Below are positions 22,520-33,235 of a stretch of 64,000 nt of DNA, piece after piece (position 1 is the first letter of the stretch; each line of letters begins with the position of its first letter). The DNA is from Dolomedes plantarius (Eukaryota; Arthropoda; Arachnida; Araneae; Dolomedidae). The stretch lies in contig OU015496.1 in NCBI GenBank assembly GCA_907164885.2, forward strand, positions 161,637,109 to 161,701,108, given 5' to 3'. Made by a program: the position numbers and the translations under genes. The notes under the pieces were generated by a model. That model was not told the DNA's origin and did not search any database. It worked only from the letters and a program-made list of their open reading frames with translations.

Positions 22520-22960
22520 CAGGGTCATCGAAAAAGTAGTCCGTGACTGCAACGTGAAATAAAAAATCATATAATAGAACTCAAGTTGTTTATTTTCTTC
22601 CCCAAAAGATACAGAAACGAATCAAGTTTTGGACATTACCTAGTAGGTTTCAAAAAGAGCACCCCTCGTCACTTGGCACTTATCTAGGCAATAGTCAATC
22701 GCCATCTAGGTACGCTCGGTCATAGCAGTCACAGTCGCTACTCCAGCAATTATTCTGTCCGATAAATGGCGTAGTACCGGATCTTCTCAACGTACACAAT
22801 GTTTTTCAGGTAACCCCATAGAAAAAAGTCTAGAGTGATCAAATCCGGGCTTTTTGGTGGCCCCAAGATATTGGACCGTTCCTTCCTATCCAACGTCACC
22901 ACCCATGTAGGTGCAAGCGGGACGTCTCAGCGTCGGCACTTGCCCCCAGTGTAGTCACGG
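22520..22960 (-). pseudogene. Mariner-like transposase C-terminal fragment
   Basis: Reading the minus strand from about 22866, one frame gives 'PPKSPDLITLDFFLWGYLKN' then 'IVYVEK'. This is the SPDLTPLDFFLWGYLK block holding the third catalytic residue in this mariner group. Further pieces ('RWRLTI', 'RGVLFETY') follow with stops, down to about 22640. The N-terminal half is not found. Confidence 0.75.
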
Positions 22961-23059
22961 TCACCATGACGTGGAAAAATAAAACTCCCAGAGTTAACTT
23001 ACCATCTGCTGCTACACAAAATCCTATCGGTCGATTGTTGTTCACGGTCACTGAAATGA

Positions 23060-24815
23060 CGGACACCTTCGTTTAATTCGAAACATCGTTTAATTCGATT
23101 ATAAATTAGCATCTAGGTATGCAACCTATCAGCATAGAAAAAGAGAAAATTGAATTAAGTTCGTATTAATTAATCGAGTTAAATTATGTGCCTCTCCGCA
23201 TTTCGAATTCGAATTCCACCAGTTTTAACGTACAGGTATATATCATTTGCACGAAACACCGTTTAGTTCAATTATAAATTGGCTTCCATGTATGAACCCA
23301 TCAGAATAAAAAAAGTGGACATCGAATTAAGTTCGAATTAAGTAATCGGGTTAAATTATGTGCCTCTCCGCATTTCAAATTCGAACTCCTCCAGTTTTAA
23401 CGTATAAATCATTTGCAAGAAATAGATTATAATTTTTAATCTATACTTATATATAAAGAGAGAGAGCGATTTTGTACGTGGAGGGTAATCTTCCGAACCA
23501 CTGTACCTATTTGAAAAATTCTTTCACTGTTTGAAAGGTACAGTATTCCAGATGGACATAGGCTATATATTATGTATATCTGATCAGTAGAAATAAAGTT
23601 AGGGGCTGAATCCTAACAATCTCCATTGTTTCCGCTACTGTCCTCTACCGCTTTTTGTGCCGAAGTTTTCAACGATCCTTAGCGCGGTGCTATCTATACT
23701 TATATATAAAGAGAGAGAGCGATTTTGTACGTGTAGGGTAATCTTCCGAACCACTGTACCTATTTGAAAAATTCTTTCACTGTTTGAAAGGTACAGTATT
23801 CCAGATGGACATAGGCTATATATTATGTATATCTGATCAGTAGAAATAAAGTTAGGGGCTGAATCCTAACAATCTCCATTGTTTCCGCTACTGTCCTCTA
23901 CCGCTTTTTGTGCCGAAGTTTTCAACGATCCTTAGCGCGGTGCTATCTATACTTATATATAAAGAGAGAGAGCGATTTTGTACGTGGAGGGTAATCTTCC
24001 GAACCACTGTACCTATTTGAAAAATTCTTTCACTGTTTGAAAGGTACAGTATTCCAGATGGACATAGGCTATATATTATGTATATCTGATCAGTAGAAAG
24101 AAGTATAGGGGCTTAATCCTAACAATCTCCATTGTTTCCGCTACTGTCTTCTACCGCTTTTTGTTCCGAAGATTTCAACGATCCTTATCGTGGTGCTATC
24201 GCGGTGGGCTTCTGTTCCGACGCTAGCGTTTCGAACCTAGCCGTTCTCCGGCACGCCTTTTTCTTTTAAAAAATTTATTTTAATTATTAACTAACATAAA
24301 ATTAATTTAAGGTATTATTTAGGTTATTATTAAGGTAAAAAAAGATTTACAATTTATTGGCTATCAACTGGAAATTTATTGGTATAATATTTTGTTCAAC
24401 CCGGACAAAGTCGGGACGGGTCGCTAGTTAGATTATAAATTGGCTTCCATGTATGCAACCTATCAGTGTAGAAAAAGAGAAAATCGAATTAAGTTCGAAT
24501 CAAATAATCGAGTTAAATTATGTGCTTCTCTTTATTTCAAATTTGAATTCCTCTAGTTTTAACGCATATATCATTTTCACGAAACACCGTTTAGTTCGAT
24601 TATAAATTGGCATCCATGTATGCAACCTTTCAGCAGAGAAAAAGAGAAAATCGAATTAAGTAATCGAGTTAAATTATGTGCCTCTCCGCATTTCAAATTC
24701 CAATTCCTCCAGTTTTAACGCATATTTCATTTGCACGAAACACCGTTCACTTCGATTATAAATTGGCATCCAGGTATGAAACCTACCAGCATAGAAAAAG
24801 AGAAAATCGAATTCA
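23060..24815. repeat. Satellite-like tandem array, unit about 150-175 bp
   Basis: Units share GATTATAAATTGGCATCCA, ATGCAACCTATCAGCATAGA, TAATCGAGTTAAATTATGTG, CCTCTCCGCATTTCAAATTC and CACGAAACACCGTTTAGTTC. Copies start near 23090, 23265, 24430, 24598 and 24755. The array is split by the Helitron at 23440-24427, whose flanks continue the satellite. Confidence 0.8.
23440..24427 (+). mobile_element. Non-autonomous Helitron with a triplicated 253-bp module
   Basis: It starts TCTATACTTATATATAAAGA after an A and ends GGTCGCTAG before a T. These are the Helitron termini and the A|T target. A short hairpin (CCCGGAC, AAA, GTCGGG) sits about 9 bases before CTAG. The 5' module is repeated at 23441, 23694 and 23947 with an exact period of 253 bp. 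The first two copies are nearly identical and the third drifts at its end. No coding region. Confidence 0.85.
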
Positions 24816-25287
24816 AAAAATAACCGATTGGAAATGGTCTAACATCGATATTATTCGCAGAGTTGAAATAGCAACGAAGGTTTTGCGCAGTGTGTATTTT
24901 GGTAAGATTGGGAAACAAGAGATGAGTCCGCATGGATATTTAGGAAATCTCTTCATCCTTCAGAGTGATCTAACAATACCATTTAAATTATTCAAGCGAG
25001 CCATTTTAATTCCTAATCTATCCTATTACTTTAAAGCCGAGCTGATGAACCTTTTGGAATAAGTAGTGAATAATTATAACTATTTAATTATAAACTATTA
25101 TAATTATTTTCTTATAATAATTATAAAAGTAGTGAATAATAATGTAACTTGGCTGCTTTAAAATTTGCCCACGGAAAATGGATAGTTTTTTCTACCTTTC
25201 ACTTATATTGAATTTTTCATTACTCAGAAATATATTATAATGACTTCCCACAGCATCTTGTGACACCATCATATACAGTACAATTTA
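24816..25287. other. Unassigned, one open frame without homology
   Basis: The frame 24676-25062 (+) begins in satellite sequence. Its unique part ('KWSNIDIIRRVEIATKV') matches nothing I recognise. Confidence 0.45.
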
Positions 25288-25425
25288 GAGCCTGTTCACA
25301 TAGAATCCCTCAGCGTCAGCGTTAAAGATTCCGTTGACGCTCATTGCTTAAATGGGTCAATTATTGTTATATGATTGGTTAAAACATTTTAAGCTCATAC
25401 TTACAGATTCTATGTGAACAGGCTC
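25288..25425. mobile_element. Short MITE (138 bp)
   Basis: The ends GAGCCTGTTCACATAGAATC and GATTCTATGTGAACAGGCTC are exact inverses over 20 bp. They are flanked by TTA and TAA. No coding capacity. Confidence 0.85.
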
Positions 25426-25429
25426 TAAG

Positions 25430-26041
25430 TGTGCACTCATGTTTGGTGGTGGAATGTAATGCAAACAGTGAAAAATAACATAATGTTTAGAAAAATTGTA
25501 TTCATATGAAATATTCATATAAAATATACGGTCTAAAAGGTGAATTTCAATTACTGCGGGAGTATATATATTCGGAGTGATTCAAATATATTTTAAGCTC
25601 TGAATTTAATAACCAAGACCGAGCTTCATTAGAAAACTTGATTAGGAGAGAACTCATCTAGTTCCTCTGAAATCTTCAGCGATTTTGTTATTGACTTCGG
25701 GCTTCAGTGAAAAAGGAACTCAAGGAAGTCCCACCTGAGCTAATCAATAGACAGGGAATTTTTCTTCAAGTCATTTGTTTCCTGTCTTTGGCCAGATTAT
25801 TCTCCAGACAAAAACAGGATATGCGATTTATGATAAGAGGCAATTCTTACTAAGAACAGTTTGCTCAAAAGGCCATCTTTTTGTGGATGCAGAGTTTCCC
25901 TCTAATTTCGAAATAAATATTTGAGTGACTAAATATGATAAAAAATAAATTTAATTCCTAAATCTGGTGCTTTGAAATCTTATTTTACCACCCTAATGTA
26001 AGAAATTAATGAAGGCACAGTATGCTAGTATTTTATAATTA
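25430..26041. other. Intergenic, nothing recognised
   Basis: AT-rich with no motif recognised, followed by a short TA tract at 26042-26066. Confidence 0.5.
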
Positions 26042-26066
26042 ATATATATATATATATATATATATA

Positions 26067-26764
26067 CTAGTAGTATTGCCCGGCGTTGCCCGGGTAGATA
26101 TATAGATATAAAATTTTTCATGCATTCCATCAAAAAAATACTGGGCTACACCCCCACTCTTCATGTTCATCTGGCCAGACAGAATGCGCTTAGTGCGTTT
26201 CTACTGAAATGATATACAAAATATAAGAAATAAAGAAACTTTGAGCCTGCGGACCTTCGTGTGATTATAAGTCTCATTTTATTGAGAATTAATAACACAG
26301 TGTTGCATGATTCGCACGTTTGGATTGCATAAGTTTACTGTTTAATTATATTTGTTAGATACTGTTTAATTAGATTTGATTAGATTTGTTTGATCCACTG
26401 TTTAATTAGAAATAAATTTTATAATTTACATTTGCCTTTATTTTTTATTTTTCCCTTAAAAATGCAGTTTTTTCCACATCATCCAAGAGACGCGCTTTTT
26501 TCCACATCACCCAAGAGGTAAAGTGCAAGATGCGTTATCCCCTTTATTTAATCAGAGTAAGGAGGGATTCAGCATGAAGCCTAGGCTCGAAGATTCTTTC
26601 TATCTTATTGTTTGTATATCATTTCAGTAGAAACGTGCTAAGCGCATTCTGTTTGGCCAGATGAACATAAAAATGGGGGGGGGGGGTGCAGACCAGTATT
26701 TTTTGATAGAATGCATGGAAAATTTGATATCTATATATCTACCCGGGAAACGCCGGGAAATCAT
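26067..26764. mobile_element. Inverted pair of Helitron-like 3' ends
   Basis: The left arm (26067-26252) and right arm (about 26579-26764) are inverted copies of each other. Read outward, the left arm ends in a hairpin (CCCGGGCAACGCCGGG) followed by CTAG then T, which is a Helitron 3' terminus. The right arm has a mutated version (CCCGGGAAACGCCGGG) without CTAG. About 325 bp separates the arms and has no recognised gene. Confidence 0.7.
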
Positions 26765-27568
26765 TCTTTAAAAATAATTTCATTATTTTTCTTATGCCTT
26801 AATATAACTAATGAACTAATATTTCGGAATGAAAGTTATGTGTCGTTATGTTTCTCTGTTTAAAGAGATTTTCCTCCCACTGTTTAAAAAACCCCAAAAC
26901 TCTAAAAGATTTATCTTATATGATTTCACGGAATAAGTAATTCAAATACATATCGTATGTTAACTCTGTTTCGCGAACTAAGGGGAAAAAAATCTGTAGA
27001 ACTCTTAAACTTCTTCCCCTTTTATGATCCTCAAACAACTAATATAATTAGATCAACAGAAGGCTTCCAAAAACTGACCATGGGACTGAACTTAATTTTT
27101 CTTTATTTTTTGTTCCTTTTTATTACAAACTTTATTAAGTTTTATTAGTTTGAACGCCATTATCTAAAATTGTCTAAAGCAGCGGTTCTCAACCTTTTTA
27201 GACCTACGACTCCACTAAACGTAAGAAAAATAAAATAAACACATCATTCCCCGTCACCCCCAGACCAACGCTATTCTCCCCCTTCAGATCTAATTTCATT
27301 GATAACACAGCGCTCATCATATAGAGTGCAGAAATACACGAGAATAAAGTGTTGTGGTGAAGGGGCTGTATCCACATTTAAGTGATACGCGCACCTCTTA
27401 GGGGCACAAAAAATCATTAAAAAATGAATTTAAAAAAAACTAATTGAGCCCCAAATTTCGTTTTTGCTGAGTTAAGTTTCTCAGGTCCTAAACATTAACT
27501 GTGCCGAATTTGGTCCCGGAGGGAAAAGCAGTCTATTATTCTATAGCGGACAAACAAACAGACGAGCT

Positions 27569-27569
<1 letters not shown>
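26765..27569. other. Intergenic with a possible hAT end
   Basis: At 27181-27205 the sequence AGCGGTTCTCAACCTTTTTA resembles the terminal repeat of hAT MITEs. I found no clear matching right end. The frame 26957-27148 is not recognised. Confidence 0.4.

Positions 27570-27634
<65 letters not shown>
27570..27634. repeat. (TA)n tract, left flank of a transposon
   Basis: About 65 bp of TA with one G; the mariner-like element begins immediately after. Confidence 0.95.
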
Positions 27635-28935
27635 CAGAAGGTCGTTCGCACTTTATGGAAACGATTTTGATAGTTATGTTTTATGTATAAATGTCGTATT
27701 TTGTGTGGCGATTTGCTTCTATCTGATAGCCATAGTTTCTGACAATAGCTCTAGCTAGAATTTTTCATGAATTTAAATTTTTCCTTTGTTCTGTCATATC
27801 AATTTTACCCCATTCCTCTTGGACCGTTTTCCAAAGTCGGTTCAGTGTTCTTGTATGCCGTCTTCCTTAAGCTCGTTTAAATAGACCTAAAGCGCAAAAG
27901 TCCATTGGAGACGCGCCAGGTAATTTTACACGTATTTCATCAAATGGAATACACTTTATTCCTGTTTCTGACATTTTCTTTGCTAAATAAGCGGCAGTAA
28001 ATTAGACGTGTGACTAGAGAGTTTGTCCATATGAAGCTCATCTTTATCCATGCCCTAAACATATAAGGTTAGAATTTCTTCTTCAAAAATTGGTTCTAAA
28101 AATTTCTGCTGATAGTAGAGTGAAATAATGTCGGCTTTACATGAGACTTTTTTGATTTTTTAATTTGCCGTTGTAACAAAGTTCTGCAACTATCATAAAT
28201 ACCTTTGGAAACTGTTCTGTATATTCACGAAGCCATTTCGTACGGTCATTCCCTTCAGTTGAGCGATAGAAAATTTATCTTTTTTTATTGCAGTCACTTA
28301 AATACACCCATGCCTCATCGACTGTTACCACAAATTTCCCTTTTTCAGCAGCTAGGTGTTTTTTCATATAATTTTCTACAATTGGTTTTTCTTTCAGCAA
28401 TATGCTTTGGCAAAAGCATATGAACTTTAGGTTTAAACAACTTTTGTAACTTCAAATTTTTATGAATGATTTTACTTACAGTGCCAGAAGACATTCCTAG
28501 TTTCGATGCAATGGATCTTTGAGTCGGCGGATTTTCTTTTAGGAACAGAGACTTCACTTTTTTGATATTTACCTGCGTTCGAACAGTCTTAGGATGAGGT
28601 TTCGCGGTCATGTTTTCATTTTTACTTTTAGTTAGACGCTTTCTTCCTTTAAAATTTAATATATTTTAAATACATTTTTTTTAAACGCCTTATCCACGAA
28701 TTTTACACCGCTTTATAATTTGTTGATACGAATATTTCTCCCCGGAAAGCGCAGTTATGTAACCTTCGAGCCATCTATCTATTTTAGGAGCCAATTTCAA
28801 AATAAATATTTTATTTTACATTCCAATCAAAAGAAAACACTAGCAGAAGATTATCTTGAAGTTGCCAAATTTTTATCTCAAGATGCAAACCACCAATATA
28901 AATTACAAAATCGTTTCCATAAAGTGCGAACGACC

Positions 28936-28940
<5 letters not shown>
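27635..28940 (-). mobile_element. Mariner-like element inserted in a TA tract
   Basis: The ends CAGAAGGTCGTTCGCACTTT and the inverse AAAGTGCGAACGACCTTCTG match for over 30 bp. TA repeats flank both sides directly. Length 1306 bp. Transposase pieces are on the minus strand. Confidence 0.9.
27790..28611 (-). pseudogene. Mariner-like transposase, degraded
   Basis: The N-terminal piece (28345-28611) carries a helix-turn-helix: 'NPPTQRSIASKLGMSSGTVS' then 'KIIHKNLKLQ'. Near 27860-27930 the minus strand gives a worn SPMDFCALGLFKRA-like block, where relatives have the third catalytic residue. Stops and shifts lie between them. Confidence 0.7.

Positions 28941-28991
<51 letters not shown>
28941..28991. 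repeat. (TA)n tract, right flank of a transposon
   Basis: About 50 bp of TA directly after the element end at 28940. Confidence 0.95.
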
Positions 28992-28993
<2 letters not shown>

Positions 28994-30496
28994 TTTCTTT
29001 TTTTGGGGCGGGGAATACAAAATTGGGGGACATACCATGGATTTGAAAGACCTTCACTACAAATAACAGCAAATTAGGCTTAATTCAAATTTCAAGAGGA
29101 AATAAAGCTTTATTCCTCCCACATTGAGTCAAGGAAAGCCTTCAAAGCAAGCGGAGGTTGAGGACTAGACAAAAGACCCGTTTCGGTCCATGTTTTAAAT
29201 TTTTAATGCGACTAATGATACCGACCAAATTTCCATCTTTCTAGGAAAACTGAGATTCTGAAAATTTGTGAATCTGGTATCAGAAAATTCTTGATTTTCT
29301 TGACCAATGAAAGTTTTGTTCGATGGGCCTCGTCTCTCTTAAAATGTAGATTACATAAAGAATGGTCATTTAAATTTTGGGGAAGGAACAATTTTTCCTT
29401 TCATTCTATTTATCTTAAAATTTAAAGACATGATTCTAATTATAATGTTAGAAATCCCTTGAAATTCATTAAATAAAATTCCTTACTTTTATACATGAAT
29501 ATGAGGAAATTGTTTTGAATTAAATGGTAGATAACTTCAAGCATGATCGCAGCAAAACTGTTGTTCGTTTGACAGGATGAAAAATCTTGAAATATTTTAT
29601 TGAAAACACGTGGCTTTCTCATTACTTACACGAGAGTTTATAAATAAAATACGCGATGAAATTACTTATTTCATACATTTTTAATAACACATCCTTCTTA
29701 AGGACTAGAGAAAACCTATGCATAACATTATCTTCTCCGTCATTCAGTTCCGGTGGCAAATGACATAGAGAAATGCCATTCATCCCTTACGCCATGATTT
29801 ATAAGATCGGGGATGGTGTTCGGGGATCATTCTGCCAATAACCCTTTTTCTTTTTTTCACGGAGAAAACAAGTGTTTTTTAAGAAAATATGTAAAGAAAA
29901 CAATGTTATCTTTCTGTGTATTAAATGCAAAAGGTGTGTAAAAAGAATTCCTGTTAAGAAATTGTTAGCGATGTAATCGCAGACGATCTCAGTTCTTTCC
30001 CTTTTTCCTGATTTGTTCTCGTATCAACGATTTCTATTGGATGTCTTATTAAATGCTACTATTGGCTCTTTCTGGATCCTACATAAGTGCATTTCCAGAC
30101 AGTTTGTCGTATTTTTTTTATTTTATTACGTTTGTTCATTTTCCCAAACGGAACCCACCTCATGACTTTTTTATTCATGCGTTTTTATTTTTCACGAGCA
30201 CCCTTATTCATAACTTTCCTTCTTTACAACTGGTGTTAGAGCCATGTTGCACAGGTACTCCGTAAATTGTCGCATACGCGAGAGGCTTACAGACAGTTTG
30301 TGTCAGTCTGTGTCTATTTGTGTTGTAGCCTGTAGTTGTTAAATGTTTGAGCGACTATTAATAAATCCTAATTTCCCGGCGCATGAGACTCTTGTAAGTT
30401 AACGCAGCTGACTCTTTTATTCTAACAGAAATGCATTAAATTATGCACAGGAAATTATGAGATTCTCTATTTTAAATGATTAATGTCGTTGATACG
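28992..30496. other. Intergenic, nothing recognised
   Basis: AT-rich; the open frames at 29440-29622 and 30053-30265 carry no known motif. Confidence 0.5.
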
Positions 30497-30930
30497 TTCA
30501 CTGCACACAAGTTGCTTCACATAACCCCACAAGTAAAAGTCTAATGGCGTCAGATCCAGAACAGAGAATCAGGGACGCTATTCAGTCTGTTACACCAGAC
30601 TTCCTTAACCCTTTCAAGGGTAACAACCTCCATCGTTTTCACGGTGCAGATTTTTTTACCGATTTTTTTAACTTAAAGAATTTTGAAAAATTTTCCAATT
30701 AAAGGTTGCAAAATGTTTTTACTTCTTTAAACTGATAATAGATGGCAGTACTAACAATTTTTTTGCTTATTTAACTGAAATACATTGAATGCAAATGAAA
30801 AAAGACTAGATTTTGCCGTTTGCACTGTGCAAACGACGCCCCGCAAAAGGTTAACCGTGTGTGGGAAGAACTTGATTATCGTTTAGATGTGAGTAGGGCA
30901 ACAAATGGAACCCACATCGAACTGCACTGA
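30497..30930 (+). pseudogene. Mariner-like transposase fragments in opposite orientations
   Basis: On the + strand, from 30576, the frame reads 'RIRDAIQSVTPDFL'. It is interrupted by the MITE at 30605-30854 and continues with 'RVWEELDYRLDVSRATNG' to a stop near 30930. This is the usual C-terminus of the group. On the minus strand, just upstream (30497-30569), another piece reads 'DLTPLDFYLWGYVKQLVC', the block that should precede it in the same direction. The local order is therefore inverted. Confidence 0.8.
30605..30854. mobile_element. piggyBac-type MITE (TTAA)
   Basis: Bounded by TTAA at 30605-30608 and 30851-30854, with ends TTAACCCTTTCAAGGG and GCAAAAGGTTAA. Removing it with one TTAA leaves the transposase frame around it continuous, which confirms the boundaries. 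Confidence 0.85.
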
Positions 30931-32509
30931 ACAGGTATGAAAGTTGGAGAGTTTCCCTTTGTTTGGTGAAGATTTCACATTTTTATCTTGTTTTGTTGTT
31001 TTCCTGTGACCTGTCATAAGTGCACCATGACTTTACGGACACACTGTATATATAGATTTATTTTAAGGGGACCCTATTAAAACTTCCCCCCCAAAAAATC
31101 TCGGGGTACACTGCTGGGGAATCACTGATGTAGATAATTACACCTAATGCTCCCCTGTTTGTTGAAGAACCATGTTAATTAGTTTTGAATCTAGTTGCCT
31201 CTCTTTCTTTCTTTCTTTCTTTTTGATATAGAAGCTGTGTGTTACAGTCCTGCTACAGTGTTTTTAGGCACTTCATTCTTATGAAATCATGGCCACTAAG
31301 ATCCAGAATTATCTTTTCATAAAACTTGATGTATACGTATAAAGTAAATATTCACGGACAAAACATCTAGTAATTTTTTTAGCATTAGACATGACTTAAC
31401 TTCTTTAGCGCAACAGTGTTATGTACTTTGGTTCCTCACAATATCATATTCAAAATAAGATTATAAGAGACTATTACACAGAGAGAAAAAATCACGGGAA
31501 AAAAAGGAGAAGAGAAAGAAATTTTAAAGCAAATTATCCAGCGAGAAAATGTTTCAATAATTAAAAATGTTCTGAAACTTTGTAATCCTATTCCTCTTTT
31601 AAGTATTAAAGGATTAGGTAAAAGATGAAAATAGTTTTCGCGTCTTTTCTTCCCCAAATACGATTTTTTTATTTGCACTACAGTTAAAAAAAGAAGTAAA
31701 TAATCCAAACGTAATATGTTTCTAGGACATTACTATTACAACTAAAAGAAAAAAATATTATATGCGACATAAAAGGCATTTGTGTATTTCAAAAGAATTT
31801 TAATCACTTTAACGGATACCCAAAGATAATACGCATTTTTATATTGATTCTAATAATGTATGTAATATTGAACATGCTTTTCAGAACTATTTTTATTTTA
31901 TTTTTCTAGACCTATTTCTTTACATTTAATCATGGTAAATGCGTGTACGTAAAAAAATGTTTTATAAATAATTTTTTTTAGAACCTAGAGGAAGCAAACA
32001 CAATTTAAAAGTGAATTAGCTAACATATATCAAGCGTCAATAATTCGTATCAGAATAAACAAGTGCAGTGACATATTACAAATGTATTTCTTTACATTAC
32101 TTAAGTAAAGCAGGAGGTTACGTTCTATGCTGCTCTAAAAAGTGCTTTAACTTGTAAACAATATGAATATTTTATGCATTTTCAGGAAAAGCGGCGATTT
32201 ATTTTTATTTTTAGACAGAGGATAGGGAGCATTTTTAATTTTTGTTTTCGCTGTTTTTGTTCATGCAAGTACGTCCCTTAAATTTTTAATGATTAAATTA
32301 AGAATGCAAAAAGTTAAAAAAAGGTAAAAAAAAGGTAAAGGTAATCTTAATGAATAACTTTCATTTTTCTAAATAAAAGGAAACAAAAGAACCTCAATCT
32401 CTATTTTTTCAAAAGGAATGTCTACTTCAGTTTAAGGTAGGATTCGTCTGTTTTAATGTGCAAAAACACGATCAAAGTATGAAAAAAATAAGACCTCTTT
32501 AATAAAATA
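30931..32509. other. Mariner 3' end, then intergenic DNA
   Basis: Positions 31005-31050 (GACTTTACGGACACACTGTA) look like the right end of the mariner fragment. At about 31090-31135 CTGCTGGGGAATCACTGATG resembles a hAT end. The rest is AT-rich with no gene recognised; the frame 31436-31708 has no motif. Confidence 0.45.
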
Positions 32510-32801
32510 CACCTATACCTCGCTGTACGGCCGCTCTTTATACGGCATTTCGCTATAACAGCCATTTTTAATTATGGCACTTTTTCGATTTACGGCCAAC
32601 AGTGTTTCGTTACACGGCCACAACAGCGGAAAGTGAAGATGGCAGCATATTATAGCTTAGTGATTTTTCATGTTAATGTTCGTCATCACATTAAAACAGT
32701 TTTTAAACATTTTATTTTATGTATTTTATTATATGTATACATATGTGCATAGGATTTCTTTTGTTTTTTCGCTTATATATTTATTTTTTGAATTTATGTT
32801 T

Positions 32802-33026
32802 TGTCTTTTAAGATAGACTATTTAGATGTGAGTAGACCATAAACATTGACGACGGACCAGTTGTTAGTAATTAACAACGCTTTTATTAATCAAATGATTT
32901 TAAACAAAGTAAATGGGGAAATTTCCCGCTCGTGGAATGACATCCACACAAAGCAACGTTTTGGCTACTACTGAAGTATTTTTGTCTACGTCATATCAGA
33001 CGCCGCCTAGCGCATGCGCTCAGACA
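32802..33026 (-). repeat. BEL 3' LTR
   Basis: 225 bp, starts TGTCTTTTAAGATAG on the + strand and ends GCGCTCAGACA. No difference from the other LTR was seen. Confidence 0.97.
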
Positions 33027-33235
33027 TGCCGCCCGGCCTTGCAATGTGACAACATTCAAGAAATATAAAGTTAAAAGAAACAATTACATTATAAAGAAAT
33101 ATTTCAAATACAAATAATACACAATTTCAAATATAAAAAACACTTATGCGTAACATCTTGAGAAATTATACTATAAACATGACACCATAAAATGGTAATT
33201 TTTTCCTTAAAAATAAATCAAATTTCATATCAAAC

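Noticed and set aside
23060..24815. CRISPR-like regular repeats
   Set aside because: Long diverged satellite units in a eukaryotic genome, with no short conserved repeat and unique spacers.
24676..25062. 128-aa plus-strand frame
   Set aside because: It starts in satellite sequence and its unique part matches nothing recognised.
26957..27148. 63-aa frame ending in a hydrophobic stretch
   Set aside because: Too short, with no motif, in AT-rich DNA where such frames arise by chance.
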